Shown: positions 53,867 through 63,518 of the stretch, piece after piece
Numbering within the stretch: position 1 is the stretch's first letter
Layout of the letters: every line of letters starts with the position of its first letter
Source of the DNA: Sphingobium sp. TKS
Lineage (GTDB): Bacteria > Pseudomonadota > Alphaproteobacteria > Sphingomonadales > Sphingomonadaceae
Length of the DNA stretch: 64,000 nt
NCBI RefSeq assembly: GCF_001563265.1
Contig: NZ_CP005083.1
Coordinates: forward strand, 3,289,001-3,353,000
Direction: 5' to 3'
Program-made: the position numbers and the translations under genes
Notes under the pieces: generated by a model
What the model was told of the DNA's origin: nothing
The model's input: only the letters and a program-made list of their open reading frames with translations
The model's database searches: none

Positions 53867-54704
53867 GCGCGCCGATCAGCGGCCAGCGCCGCTGCCAGGG
53901 CTTGATCTCGATTTGCGTGCCCGCGTGACGGTTGATCTTCCAGGCGAGATAATCGATGCCGCCCGCATAAGTGAAGCTGGCCTTGGCGAGACGGATGACG
54001 GAGAGCCATTTGCCCCGCCTTTGCAGCTGCCGCCAGCGGATAGCCGCCTGATCCGGCGCGAGCGATGGCGGAAGTCCCTGCGCCAGCGCAGCCTCCCCAA
54101 AGCGGCGATAGCGATCAGGATCGGCGTCGACGATGGAGAAAGAACGGCCTTTCCGCTCCGCGCGCAACTCCGCCCCATAGGTCAGCGTGAAGCCTGTCTT
54201 CCAGAGCGACAATGCATCCTGCTCCTCCGCCATCGGACGGGCGAGCGACAGCAGTGTCGGGGTGGCGCTGGCGACGGCACCGATGGCGCGCTGACGGGCG
54301 AGGTCGTCCGCTGCCCAGAGCAGCCGCGCCGGCTGGGCGAAACGCGCCCAGACCGAGACATTGTCGGCGGCCGGACTGTTCAGCCGCGCAAAATCCGCCT
54401 CCGACAGCACGGCATATTTGGCGATCAGGCCGTTATGCTCGAACGGGAACACATTGGGCGGAATCAGCCGGTTGGCGGTCGCGAGCCAGCGCTTTCCATA
54501 GGCGGTGCGATAGTCCGACACGATCAGATAGAAATCCAGCATCAACCCGTCGAGATTCTTCTCCCGCAGGCAGGAACCGTAGAAGAGCACGGCACGCGAG
54601 GCATGGGGGTATTTGGCCGCCAAAGCGCCAGCCATGGCAGCCGCTCGCGGATCGGCGGGGCCGGCGAGTTCGGCGGTGACGAGGGAGAGGAGAGTTTCGG
54701 GCAT
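53823..54704 (-). CDS. Tam41-like nucleotidyltransferase-fold protein
   Basis: 293 residues from ATG 54704 with CAGGA just upstream. N-terminal RAVLFYGSCLREKNLDGLML and DFYLIVSDYRTAYGKRW resemble the nucleotidyltransferase GS...D box as found in Tam41-type phosphatidate cytidylyltransferases; LSLWKTGFTLTYGAELRAER and IDYLAWKINRHAG follow. I am not certain of the family. Position next to sphingolipid genes on one side and the glycine cleavage operon on the other. It is on the same strand as the DUF938 gene, with 52 bases and a small palindrome in between. The 3' end overlaps the kinase gene by 44 bases, tail to tail. Confidence 0.5.
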   Translation of the reverse strand: MPETLLSLVTAELAGPADPRAAAMAGALAAKYPHASRAVLFYGSCLREKNLDGLMLDFYLIVSDYRTAYGKRWLATANRLIPPNVFPFEHNGLIAKYAVLSEADFARLNSPAADNVSVWARFAQPARLLWAADDLARQRAIGAVASATPTLLSLARPMAEEQDALSLWKTGFTLTYGAELRAERKGRSFSIVDADPDRYRRFGEAALAQGLPPSLAPDQAAIRWRQLQRRGKWLSVIRLAKASFTYAGGIDYLAWKINRHAGTQIEIKPWQRRWPLIGALTLLPRLFRGGAIR

Positions 54705-54724
54705 CGGTCCTGCTGGGCACTTCG

Positions 54725-54745
54725 CGCTCCTGCTTTCGCAGGCAC
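54725..54745. repeat. Single copy of CCTGC..GCAGG palindrome
   Basis: CGCTCCTGCTTTCGCAGGCAC, variant of the unit at 43352-43432 (CCTGC-tttc-GCAGG). Between the Tam41-like and DUF938 genes. Confidence 0.6.
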
Positions 54746-54756
54746 GCGCCGGTCTT

Positions 54757-55413
54757 TCAATCCCGCCGTTTAAATAGCAACGACAGGTTGTTGGCAGGCA
54801 TTTCCACAAGGCGGTCGAAGCGCAGCCCTTGGGCATCGGCGGCGGCGATCACATCCTCGACGCGGCGCAGGCCCCATTGCGGGTCGCGGGCCTTGAGCGA
54901 AGCATGGAATGCCAGATTGCTGGGCGCGGTTTCCACATCGTCACGCAGATAGGGACCGTAGAGATAAAGCAAGCCCTCGGGAGGCAAGCATGCCCCTGCC
55001 CCACGCAGCAGCCCGAGCGTCGCGATCCAGGGGGAGATGTGGACCATATTGATGCAGAGGATCGCGTTGGCGCGATCCACCGGCCAAGGCGCAGCAGCGT
55101 CGAGCCGGATCGGCGTGCGGAGATTGGTAAGGCCCGCTTCCTGACGCCACGCCTCGATGGATGCCAGCGCTGCCGGATCGGGATCGCTCGGTTGCCAATC
55201 GAGATCGGGCAAGGCTGCGGCGAAGTGGATCGCATGTTCGCCGCTGCCGCTCGCCACCTCCAGCACGAGGCCGGAGGATGGCAGTTCTTCGCGCAGCAGG
55301 CCAAGAATGGCGTCGCGGTTGCGCTCCGTGGCGGGAGCATAGCGCCTGAGATCGCCGCTGCCCGCTGCAACCGGGCCGGAACCGGGTTCCCACGGCTCCG
55401 GCTGGTCCGTCAT
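54757..55413 (-). CDS. DUF938 class I SAM-dependent methyltransferase
   Basis: 218 residues. RRYAPATERNRDAILGLLRE, SAM-binding glycine loop LVLEVASGSGEHAIHFAAAL, INMVHISPWIATLGLLRGAG and the ending MPANNLSLLFKRRD typical of DUF938. Start codon overlaps the gcvPB stop by four bases, so it is translated as the last gene of the glycine cleavage operon. Methyl acceptor unknown; the link with one-carbon metabolism is suggestive. Confidence 0.9.
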   Translation of the reverse strand: MTDQPEPWEPGSGPVAAGSGDLRRYAPATERNRDAILGLLREELPSSGLVLEVASGSGEHAIHFAAALPDLDWQPSDPDPAALASIEAWRQEAGLTNLRTPIRLDAAAPWPVDRANAILCINMVHISPWIATLGLLRGAGACLPPEGLLYLYGPYLRDDVETAPSNLAFHASLKARDPQWGLRRVEDVIAAADAQGLRFDRLVEMPANNLSLLFKRRD

Positions 55414-56981
55414 TCGGCGGCCTGCGCCAGCGTGGGTTCGCTCCAGGTCAGGACCGGCTTGCGCGCTGCCAGCGTCTCATCAAGGCGGCGGCGCGGGGCG
55501 AAATAGGGCGCGCCCTTCAGCGCTTCATCGCCCGCCTTGGCGCGTTCCGCCAGGCTGCGCAGCGCCATGATGAACTGGTCGAGCGCGGCCTTGCTTTCCG
55601 TCTCGGTGGGTTCGACCAGCATCGCGCCATGGACGACCAGCGGAAAATACATGGTCATCGGGTGGAAGCCCTCGTCGATCAGCCCCTTGGCGATGTCGAG
55701 CGTGGTGAAGCCCTCGGCCAGCCCCTTGTCGCTGAACAGAGCCTCATGCATGCAGGGGCCGCTGCCGCCGAACGGCGCGTCCAGCACATCGTCCAGGCTG
55801 CGCAAGATGTAATTGGCGTTCAGCACCGCGTCACTCGCCACCTGGCGCAGACCGTCCGCGCCGTGGCTGAGGATATAAGTCAGCGCGCGGGTGAACATGC
55901 CCATCTGGCCGTGGAAGGCGACCATGCGGCCGAAGCTGCTGGCATGATGCTCCCCGGCCGTCTCTTCCTCGACCAGCGCGAAACCATTGCCCTGCTTTTC
56001 CACAAAGGGCAGCGGCGCGAAGGGGGCGAGCGCTTCCGACAGCACCACCGGGCCGGAACCCGGACCGCCGCCGCCATGGGGCGTGGAGAAGGTCTTGTGC
56101 AGGTTGATGTGCATGGCGTCGACGCCCAGGTCGCCGGGACGGACCCGGCCGACAATGGCGTTGAAGTTCGCACCGTCGCAATAGACGAAGGCTCCGGCGG
56201 CGTGGACCGCGTCGGAGATCGTCTTCATGTCGCGCTCGAACAGGCCGCAGGTGTTGGGGTTGGTGATCATCACCGCCGCGACGTCAGGGCCAAGGCGGGC
56301 CTTCAAGGCTTCCAGATCGACGCGGCCGTCCGGGGTCGCCGGAATATCCTCGACCTTGTAGCCGCAAAAAGCGGCGGTGGCCGGATTGGTGCCATGGGCG
56401 CTTTCCGGGACGAGGATGACGCTGCGGGCGTCGCCACGGGCTTCCAGCGCGGCGCGGATCGCCAGCAGGCCGCACAGCTCGCCATGCGCGCCTGCCTTGG
56501 GGCTCATCGCGACCGAATGCATGCCAGTCAGCTTTATGAGCCATTCGGCCAGTTCATGGATCACCGCCAGCGCGCCCTGCACCGTCGATTGGGGCGCAAG
56601 CGGGTGGAGATCCGCGAAACCGGGCATCCGCGCGACCTTTTCGTTGAGGCGCGGATTATGCTTCATCGTGCAGGAGCCAAGCGGGAACAGGCCAAGGTCG
56701 ATGGCGTAATTCTGGCGGCTGAGGCGCGTATAATGGCGCACCGTTTCCTGTTCCGACAGGCCCGGCAGGCCGATGCCGTCCGTGCGGGCGAGATTGCCCA
56801 GGCGGCTGGCGACCTTCGGCGCTTCCGCGAAGTCGACGCCGGTGGTGTCGGTCGAACCGATCTCGAAGATCAGCGCCTCCTCCAGCATCAGCGCGCGGTT
56901 GCCCGTGGCGGTTGCGGGGGCCGTGTCGGCTTCGTCCAAGGCTTGCGGCGCGGTGGGGCGGCCTTCCTTCAGCATGGTCAT
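55410..56981 (-). CDS. gcvPB: Glycine dehydrogenase (decarboxylating) subunit 2
   Basis: 523 residues. C-terminal half of the P protein: [24 protein letters not shown] block, [40 protein letters not shown] and the PLP lysine (about 296) in [20 protein letters not shown]. Together with GcvPA it decarboxylates glycine and passes the aminomethyl group to GcvH. Overlaps gcvPA by four bases. Confidence 0.97.
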   Translation of the reverse strand: MTMLKEGRPTAPQALDEADTAPATATGNRALMLEEALIFEIGSTDTTGVDFAEAPKVASRLGNLARTDGIGLPGLSEQETVRHYTRLSRQNYAIDLGLFPLGSCTMKHNPRLNEKVARMPGFADLHPLAPQSTVQGALAVIHELAEWLIKLTGMHSVAMSPKAGAHGELCGLLAIRAALEARGDARSVILVPESAHGTNPATAAFCGYKVEDIPATPDGRVDLEALKARLGPDVAAVMITNPNTCGLFERDMKTISDAVHAAGAFVYCDGANFNAIVGRVRPGDLGVDAMHINLHKTFSTPHGGGGPGSGPVVLSEALAPFAPLPFVEKQGNGFALVEEETAGEHHASSFGRMVAFHGQMGMFTRALTYILSHGADGLRQVASDAVLNANYILRSLDDVLDAPFGGSGPCMHEALFSDKGLAEGFTTLDIAKGLIDEGFHPMTMYFPLVVHGAMLVEPTETESKAALDQFIMALRSLAERAKAGDEALKGAPYFAPRRRLDETLAARKPVLTWSEPTLAQAAE

Positions 56982-58336
56982 GCCAGTTCCTCCTCAAGTG
57001 CCTTGGCAAAACTCTCGATATCCTCCGGCGTCACGGTTTCGGTGACGGCGACGACGAGGCCGTGGCCGATATCCGGCGCATCCGGGAACAGGCGGCCCAG
57101 CGACACGCCGCCCAGCACGCCCTTGTCGGCAAGGGTGCGAACGATTTCGCGGGCGTCCTTCGACAGAACCAGCGTGAACTCATTGAAGAAGCTGTCGTTG
57201 AGCAGCTTCACGCCCGGCACCTGCGCCAAACGGTCGGCCGCCTGACAGGCAAGCCCATGGTTGAGCGTGGCGAGTTCGCGCAAGCCCTTCTCGCCCAGCA
57301 GCGTCATGTGGATGCTGAACGCCAGCGCACAGAGGCCGGAATTGGTGCAGATGTTCGACGTCGCCTTTTCGCGGCGGATATGTTGCTCGCGGGTCGATAG
57401 GGTCAGCACGAAGCCGCGCTTGCCCGCCGCGTCCACCGTCTCGCCGCAGAGGCGGCCCGGCATCTGGCGGACATATTTCTGCTTGCACGCGAACAGGCCC
57501 AGATAAGGCCCGCCAAATTGCAGGCCGACGCCGATCGACTGGCCTTCACCCACCACGATGTCCGCGCCCATATGGCCCGGCGCCCGACAAGCGCCCAGCG
57601 CAACCGGCTCCGTCACGACGGCAACCAGCAGCGCGCCCGCCGCATGGGCAGCGTCCGCGAGCGGGGCCAAGTCAGCGATGCGGCCGAGAATGTCGGGATA
57701 TTGGACGACGACGCAGCTCGTATCCTTGTCGATCCTGGCGATCAGCGCATCGATGTCCGTGACGGCGTCCAGGGTCGGCGCTTCATGCACCAGCGCGTCG
57801 CCGGTGAACTTCGCCATGGTGTTGGCGACCGAGACATAATGGGGATGCAGGCCGGAGGAGAGGATCGCCTTGCCCCGCTTGGTGATGCGGCGGGCCATGC
57901 CGATCGCCTCCCAGCAGGCGGTCGAGCCGTCATACATGGACGCGTTGGCGACATCGCAGCCGAGCAGGCGCGCCACCTGCGTCTGGAATTCGAACAGCAC
58001 CTGGAGCGTGCCCTGAGCGATTTCCGGCTGATAGGGCGTATAGGCGGTCAGGAACTCGCCGCGCTGGATCAGATGATCGACGCTGGCGGGGACATGATGC
58101 CTGTAGGCGCCTGCGCCCAGGAAGAAGGGCGCCTCCCCTGCCGACAGATTTTTCCGCGCCAGGGCCGCCATGTGGCGCTCGACCGCCAGCTCGCTGGCAT
58201 GATCGGGCAGGCCTGCGATCTTGTCGGAAAGCCGGGCTTCGGCGGGGACGTCCACGAACAGGTCATCGATGGAGGTCGCGCCGATGACAGACAGCATCTC
58301 CTGCCGGTCGGTGTCGGTAAGGGGTAGGTAGCGCAT
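56978..58336 (-). CDS. gcvPA: Glycine dehydrogenase (decarboxylating) subunit 1
   Basis: 452 residues. N-terminal half of the split P protein: [80 protein letters not shown]. The split gcvPA/gcvPB arrangement is common in alphaproteobacteria and Gram-positives. Separated from gcvH by 53 bases that contain a perfect hairpin. Confidence 0.97.
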   Translation of the reverse strand: MRYLPLTDTDRQEMLSVIGATSIDDLFVDVPAEARLSDKIAGLPDHASELAVERHMAALARKNLSAGEAPFFLGAGAYRHHVPASVDHLIQRGEFLTAYTPYQPEIAQGTLQVLFEFQTQVARLLGCDVANASMYDGSTACWEAIGMARRITKRGKAILSSGLHPHYVSVANTMAKFTGDALVHEAPTLDAVTDIDALIARIDKDTSCVVVQYPDILGRIADLAPLADAAHAAGALLVAVVTEPVALGACRAPGHMGADIVVGEGQSIGVGLQFGGPYLGLFACKQKYVRQMPGRLCGETVDAAGKRGFVLTLSTREQHIRREKATSNICTNSGLCALAFSIHMTLLGEKGLRELATLNHGLACQAADRLAQVPGVKLLNDSFFNEFTLVLSKDAREIVRTLADKGVLGGVSLGRLFPDAPDIGHGLVVAVTETVTPEDIESFAKALEEELA

Positions 58337-58352
58337 GATGTTTTCCTGCGGG

Positions 58353-58380
58353 CGTCATCCCCGCCTTCGCGGGGATGACG
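58353..58380. repeat. Perfect hairpin between gcvH and gcvPA
   Basis: CGTCATCCCCGC-CTTC-GCGGGGATGACG, 12-bp stem. Sequence-related to the CGTCATCCC repeats at 15577 and 29294. In the operon it could stabilise the gcvT-gcvH message or lower read-through into gcvPA. Confidence 0.8.
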
Positions 58381-58389
58381 ATGATAAGA

Positions 58390-58761
58390 TCAGAGCGAGG
58401 CCACGAACTTCTTGTAAGCGGCTTCGTTCATCAGGCCTTCCAGCTCGCTCGCATCGGCAATGCGCAGCTTGAAGAACCAGCCGTCTTCCTCGGCGTCGCT
58501 GTTCACCAGCGCGGGTTCATCCTCCAGCGCGCCGTTGGTCTCGACGACTTCGCCGGAGATCGGCGCATAGACGTCCGAAGCGGCCTTGACCGACTCCACG
58601 ACGGCGGCGTCGTCGCCCTTTTCGAAGCTGGTGCCTTCGGCGGGCAGTTCGACGAACACGATGTCGCCCAACTGTTCCTGCGCATAGTCGGTGATGCCGA
58701 CGGTGGCGATTTCGCCCTCGACATCGATCCATTCATGTTCGTCGGTGAAATAACGGCTCAT
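58390..58761 (-). CDS. gcvH: Glycine cleavage system H protein
   Basis: 123 residues. Lipoyl domain with the modified lysine at K59 in [15 protein letters not shown], and [20 protein letters not shown] at the N-terminus. Carries the aminomethyl intermediate between the P and T proteins. 24 bases after gcvT. Confidence 0.98.
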   Translation of the reverse strand: MSRYFTDEHEWIDVEGEIATVGITDYAQEQLGDIVFVELPAEGTSFEKGDDAAVVESVKAASDVYAPISGEVVETNGALEDEPALVNSDAEEDGWFFKLRIADASELEGLMNEAAYKKFVASL

Positions 58762-58785
58762 GGATTTACTCCCCTCGGAAAACAG

Positions 58786-59937
58786 TCAAGCCTTGCGGCG
58801 GTAACGGTGCGGCACGAACGGCATCGGCGCGACGGTGGCGGCGATGCGCTTGCCACGCACCTCGATCTCCAGCGCTTCGCCCAGCCCGGCATGGGGCAGG
58901 CTGACCCAGCCCATGGCGATCGGCGCGCCCACGGTCGGCGCGAAGCCGCCCGACGTCACCTCGCCCACCAGCACGTCGCCGGCATAGATCGCCGCGCCTT
59001 CACGCGCAGGCAAGCGGCCTTCGATCTTCAGGCCCACACGCTTCGAACCCGGCCCGTCGGCCAGTTCCTTCATCACGCGGGCATGGCCGATGAAGCCGCC
59101 TTCCTCGCGGCGGCGCTTCTGGATGGCGAAGCCCAGATCCGCGCCGATGGTGCTGACGGCGGGCGTCAGATCGTGACCATAGAGCGGCAAGCCCGCCTCC
59201 AGCCGCAACGAATCCCGCGCACCAAGACCGATCGGCTTCACCTGCGGCAGTTCGCACAGCGCCTCCGCCAGCAGCGCCGCATCCTCGGCGGGAACGCTGA
59301 TCTCGAAGCCGTCCTCGCCGGTATAGCCCGAACGGCTGATCCATAGCGACACGCCGCGCCAGGTGAACGGGCCGGACTGCATGAAGATCAGCTCGGCGGT
59401 TTCAGGAATGAGCGCCGCCAGCGCCTCGCCCGCTTCCGGGCCTTGCAGGGCCAGCAGAGCCTGCTCGTCCATATGATTCATGACGACCTCATCGGGCAGA
59501 TGCTCGATCATCCAGCCGATATCGTCATATTTGGTCGCGCCGTTGACGACCATATAGATGGCCGCGCCATCAAAGGCGTCGCCGCCAAGGCGCGAGACCA
59601 TCAGATCATCGAGAATGCCGCCCTCTTCGTCCAGCAGCATCGAATAGCGCTGGCGGAAGGGTGTCAGTCCCTTGATGTCGCTCGGCAGCAGATGCTCCAG
59701 CGCCTCGTCCACGCCCTCGCCGGAGAAGGTGAGCTGACCCATATGGCTGACGTCGAACAGCCCGGCATGCTCGCGCGTCCAGGCATGTTCGGCCATGATG
59801 CCTTCATATTGGATCGGCATGTGATAGCCGGCAAAGCCGACCATTCGCGCACCCCTGCCACGATGCCAGGCATCCAGCGGCAGATCCTGCAGCGGCAATT
59901 CTTCTTCGAGATGAGCGATGTCGTCATTGCCGGACAT
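58786..59937 (-). CDS. gcvT: Glycine cleavage system T protein (aminomethyltransferase)
   Basis: 383 residues from ATG 59937. LPLDAWHRGRGARMVGFAGY, the folate-site region HAGLFDVSHMGQLTFSGEGV, DDLMVSRLGGDAF, RSGYTGEDGFEISVP and LGARDSLRLEAGLPLYGHDL. The frame is open upstream to 60045 but that part is riboswitch. First gene of gcvT-gcvH-gcvPA-gcvPB-DUF938, controlled by the tandem glycine riboswitch. Confidence 0.97.
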   Translation of the reverse strand: MSGNDDIAHLEEELPLQDLPLDAWHRGRGARMVGFAGYHMPIQYEGIMAEHAWTREHAGLFDVSHMGQLTFSGEGVDEALEHLLPSDIKGLTPFRQRYSMLLDEEGGILDDLMVSRLGGDAFDGAAIYMVVNGATKYDDIGWMIEHLPDEVVMNHMDEQALLALQGPEAGEALAALIPETAELIFMQSGPFTWRGVSLWISRSGYTGEDGFEISVPAEDAALLAEALCELPQVKPIGLGARDSLRLEAGLPLYGHDLTPAVSTIGADLGFAIQKRRREEGGFIGHARVMKELADGPGSKRVGLKIEGRLPAREGAAIYAGDVLVGEVTSGGFAPTVGAPIAMGWVSLPHAGLGEALEIEVRGKRIAATVAPMPFVPHRYRRKA

Positions 59938-60007
59938 GGGAGGTGGCCTTTCCGTACGAGTTACAGGCGACACACGCAGGCGTCCGGAGTCGGACCCATC
60001 GCGTCTG

Positions 60008-60206
60008 CCACCCCCTCTGTCACGGAACCTGAGAGCTTTGACCACCGGCCAATCGACCGGATGGCTTACCCCTTCGGTGGGACGGCGTTAAACCGTCCGC
60101 TTTCCAGAGTGCCTGCCCATGATGCGGTCCTTTGGCCTGAGAGATTCCGGGGCGGTTGCTCCTTCGGCGATGGGGTGGCCTGAAAGGCTTCCCATGCTCT
60201 CCCGCA
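60008..60206 (-). promoter_or_regulatory. Tandem glycine riboswitch
   Basis: Two aptamers on the minus strand ahead of gcvT. First: GGGAGAGC ... CCGAAGGAGCAA ... AATCTCTCAGGCCAAAGGAC. Second: ACTCTGGAAAGCGG ... CCGAAGGGGTAA ... GCTCTCAGGTTCCGTGACAG, closing with AGAGGGGGTGG. These are the conserved blocks of the cooperative glycine riboswitch. It should switch on the glycine cleavage operon when glycine is abundant. About 70 bases remain to the gcvT start for an expression platform. Confidence 0.95.
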
Positions 60207-60302
60207 TCAAGTCCGGCGCCGAATCCTCGGCAACGGAGACCTCTTCGCATTGCGTCAAACGCGCCCCGGCGTCAATCGGGCAATCGGAGAGTATGAGCGG
60301 TT

Positions 60303-61460
60303 TTAGGCAATCTCCAGCCTGCCGAAGATTTCCGCATGGCGCTTTTCCGCATAACGATCGGTCATGCCGGCGATGAAATCCGCGATGTGGCGGCTGCGCT
60401 GCGGTTCGGACGAGACGCAATCGTCGCGCCATTCCTCGGGCATCAGCTTCGGATCGGCCTGATAGGCGCGGAAGAGGTCGATGACGATCACCCTCGCCCG
60501 GTCGGCCGCCGCAAGCTGCGTGGGATGGTGGTAGAGCGTGGCGTACATGAAACGCTTGAGTTCGCGCTCCTGCGCCGCCAGTTCGGGCGAGAAGGCGACC
60601 AGCGTGCGTCCAGCCCCACGGACATCGTCGACCGTTTTCACGCCGGCGTCCGCGATATTGGCCCGGGTAGCGGCGATCAGGTCGTTCGCCATGACCCCGA
60701 TCTGCTCACGCACCAGTTCGCGCAGCAACCGGTCCTGGGGCACGTCGGGATAACGGACGCGAACGCGATCCCAGCAGATCCTGACCAGCGGAATGGTCAG
60801 CAACTGGTCCAGGCTCAGCAATCCGGCGCGCAGGCCGTCATCGATGTCGTGATTGTCATAGGCGATGTCGTCCGCGATCGCCGCCAACTGCGCCTCCAGC
60901 GAGGCATGGCTCGCAAGGTCGAGCGGAAACAGCGCGTCCACCTCTTGCATCGCCCAGCCGGGACGGGTGATCGGGCCATTATGCTTGGCCAGCCCCTCCA
61001 GCATTTCCCAGCTCAAATTCAGCCCCCGGAACAGCGGATAGGGGCTTTCCAGCAGCATCAGCGTGCGCAACGTATGGGCATTGTGATCGAAGCCGCCATG
61101 ATCGTCGAGCGCCGCCTCCAGCGCATCCTCGCCTGCATGGCCGAAGGGTGGATGGCCGATGTCATGGGCGAGGCAAAGCGCCTCAGTCAGATCTTCGTTG
61201 AGGCCCAGGGTCCGCGCCGTGGTGCGGCCGATCTGCGCGACCTCCAGACTATGGGTCAGGCGGACGCGGAAATGATCGCCGTCGGGGGAGACGAACACCT
61301 GCGTCTTGTGCCGCAGGCGGCGGAAGGCGATGCTATGGATGATCCGGTCGCGGTCGCGCTGAAACACGTCGCGGGGGCCGCGCATCTCGCCGCCGGGTTC
61401 GGCGTGGAGGCGGCCCCGGCTCTTGCCGGGGTGCGATGCATAGGAAGCAAGCAGCGTCAT
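60303..61460 (-). CDS. dgt: dGTPase-like HD-domain triphosphohydrolase
   Basis: 385 residues. RDVFQRDRDRIIHSIAFRRL with RLRHKTQVF, metal-binding histidines in RLTHSLEVAQIGRTTA and the HD pair in CLAHDIGHPPFGHAGEDAL. Matches the shorter dGTP triphosphohydrolase-like branch common in alphaproteobacteria. Acts on deoxynucleoside triphosphates in members studied. Ends about 97 bases upstream of the glycine riboswitch, same strand. Confidence 0.94.
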   Translation of the reverse strand: MTLLASYASHPGKSRGRLHAEPGGEMRGPRDVFQRDRDRIIHSIAFRRLRHKTQVFVSPDGDHFRVRLTHSLEVAQIGRTTARTLGLNEDLTEALCLAHDIGHPPFGHAGEDALEAALDDHGGFDHNAHTLRTLMLLESPYPLFRGLNLSWEMLEGLAKHNGPITRPGWAMQEVDALFPLDLASHASLEAQLAAIADDIAYDNHDIDDGLRAGLLSLDQLLTIPLVRICWDRVRVRYPDVPQDRLLRELVREQIGVMANDLIAATRANIADAGVKTVDDVRGAGRTLVAFSPELAAQERELKRFMYATLYHHPTQLAAADRARVIVIDLFRAYQADPKLMPEEWRDDCVSSEPQRSRHIADFIAGMTDRYAEKRHAEIFGRLEIA

Positions 61461-61549
61461 GCCGCGCCCTTTAAAGCTGTTTCCCGTAATTGGCTACGCC
61501 GGCCTCGCGGTTCCGAGTCTCCAGATGGTCCATCCGACCTGAAATCGCT

Positions 61550-63394
61550 CTACTTGGCCGGGAGCTGTTCAACGACCTCCCCGGCATCGCTTTTCCAGGC
61601 AAACACGTCCGCCCCTGCCGATTTGAGCTTGTCCGCCAGCGCCTTGGCGCGGGCGAAGCTGCTGAACGGTCCGACCAGCAGGCGGTTGGTTCGGCCCCAG
61701 CCCGCGACCCAGGCATCCTGGGGTTCGAGCGAGTCATATTTCTTGCGTAGCCCCTTCATGGTGAAGGCCAGCGCACCCTTGTTCGCTCCCGTACCCACCT
61801 GAAGCCAGTTGCGCGAGGGATTGGCGGCAAGGCGCGCCTTTTCCTCGGCGGCCTTCTTCTTTTCTTCTGCCAGTTGCTTCGCCTTGGCGTCTGCTTCCGC
61901 CTTTGCCTTGGCGGCAGCGGCCTTCTTCGCCTTTTCCGCGGCAACAGCGGCGGCGGTTTCGCGTTCGGCGCGGCGGGCTGCCTGCATCTGCGCGATTTCG
62001 GAAAGGTCCACCGCGACGACGCTCGATTGGCGTTCGGATTCCGGCACGTCGATGGCGTGGATGATGTCGGCCAGCGACCGGGTCACGGCGGGGTCGATCT
62101 GCGGCTGGGGCGCGGTTGCCGGAGGCGCGGCTTCAGCCATAGCGGCAGGAGGGGTGGCTGGCGGAGTAGGTGCGGGCGCCGGGACGGGCGCGCTCTGCGG
62201 TTGTGGCACGGGCGAACGAGGCACGGACGCCTGCGCCAGCGTGATCGCGTTGAGCTGACTGGCCGATGGGCTGGCGGGCGTGGCAGGCTGGGCCGGGACA
62301 GACTCGAAACCGGGCGCCGGTGGACCCTGCACATTCGCGGCAGGAATGGTGGCCTGTTGTGCTGCGCGGGGCGCAGCCTGAGGTGTGGAAGCGGGCGCCT
62401 GCGCTGGTCGAGCGGCGGCTTCCCGTGTCGGCGCAGGCTGATAGGAAGGCGGCGCGGCGACCGGACGAGGCGGCCCTTCCGCCTGGGCGAGCGTGGCGCT
62501 GCCCGCCCCATTGCGGCGCGAACGATCCTGCCGTCCGGCCTTGGCAGCTTGCGGCGTCTCGGCAACCGGCGGCCTGGCGGTTGACGCCGCTGACGCAAAG
62601 GCTGGCGGCGTCGGCGTCACGGCGGCGATGGTCGTGCCGACATTGGCCGGGAAATGCCCGAAATGCACGGCCGCCGCTTTCTGGGCCGCCGTCAGATAGG
62701 GCATTTTCTGCATATAGGGCAGGATCGCCGTGGCGAGTTGCGACGGCATGGTCTGCTCGGCAATCTTCTTCGCGTCGGCCTGCCGGTTGTTCATCGCCAG
62801 GATGAAGGCGCGGTAGCGCCAGGCGGCACGGTCGCTCTTGTAAAGCAGCGGTTTCAGCACCCGTTCCGCCGCATCCACCTGCCCCGATATGCCAAGGGAC
62901 GCCGCGTAGCGATGGGTCAGTTCCACATCATCGGGCGTCCGCTGGAGCGCCGCCTGATAATCGCGCTGCGCCCCGGCCTGATCGCCGGTCATGTCCTTGG
63001 CAAGGCCGCGATCGGACAGCAGCACCACTTCGGAATAGCCCAGCCGCGTTGCCTGATCGAACAGGCGCAGCGCCTCGCCCGGATTCTGGTTCTTGAGCAT
63101 CACCCGGCCAAGGCCCGCCTTCACCTTGCCATTATTCGGCTGGAGCATGTCGGCGCGCGCGAAAAAGCCCGCCGCCGCACGCGCGTCGTCCATGTCGAGC
63201 GCCGCCTCGCCCGCGCCGATCAGCGCTGCCACATCGCGCGGATTGGACGCCAGACGCGCGAGATTAGTGTTGAGATTTTCCGCGCTGGAAGGGCGCATCC
63301 CCTGCACCTGAGCCGGTTGTGCCAGAATTGGTTGTGCTGGCGCGAGGCCCGCTAAAAGCAGCCCGCCCAGAATCCATATGTCATAACGTCTCAC
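61550..63394 (-). CDS. TPR and SPOR-domain protein
   Basis: 614 residues. Signal peptide (IWILGGLLLAGLAPAQPILA), then TPR-like helical repeats from about residue 40 to 230 (PNNGKVKAGLGRVMLKNQNP, DLVELTHRYAASLGISGQVD-type), a long Pro/Ala-rich linker, an alanine/lysine-rich coiled coil (AEKAKKAAAAKAKAEADAKA) and a C-terminal SPOR domain (NRLLVGPFSSFARAKALADK) for denuded peptidoglycan. Periplasmic, likely at the division septum. Its closeness to ftsZ supports a division role. Confidence 0.88.
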   Translation of the reverse strand: MRRYDIWILGGLLLAGLAPAQPILAQPAQVQGMRPSSAENLNTNLARLASNPRDVAALIGAGEAALDMDDARAAAGFFARADMLQPNNGKVKAGLGRVMLKNQNPGEALRLFDQATRLGYSEVVLLSDRGLAKDMTGDQAGAQRDYQAALQRTPDDVELTHRYAASLGISGQVDAAERVLKPLLYKSDRAAWRYRAFILAMNNRQADAKKIAEQTMPSQLATAILPYMQKMPYLTAAQKAAAVHFGHFPANVGTTIAAVTPTPPAFASAASTARPPVAETPQAAKAGRQDRSRRNGAGSATLAQAEGPPRPVAAPPSYQPAPTREAAARPAQAPASTPQAAPRAAQQATIPAANVQGPPAPGFESVPAQPATPASPSASQLNAITLAQASVPRSPVPQPQSAPVPAPAPTPPATPPAAMAEAAPPATAPQPQIDPAVTRSLADIIHAIDVPESERQSSVVAVDLSEIAQMQAARRAERETAAAVAAEKAKKAAAAKAKAEADAKAKQLAEEKKKAAEEKARLAANPSRNWLQVGTGANKGALAFTMKGLRKKYDSLEPQDAWVAGWGRTNRLLVGPFSSFARAKALADKLKSAGADVFAWKSDAGEVVEQLPAK

Positions 63395-63518
63395 AGGCAG
63401 CCCTTTAGCGGAAGGAAGCGGGGCAAGGGAATATGTCGAAAGAAAAAGCGCGCCCGGTTGCCCATGGCAGCCGATAGCGCGCTTGTCCTGCTGAGGCGGG
63501 GCCGAAGCCCGCGTCCGA

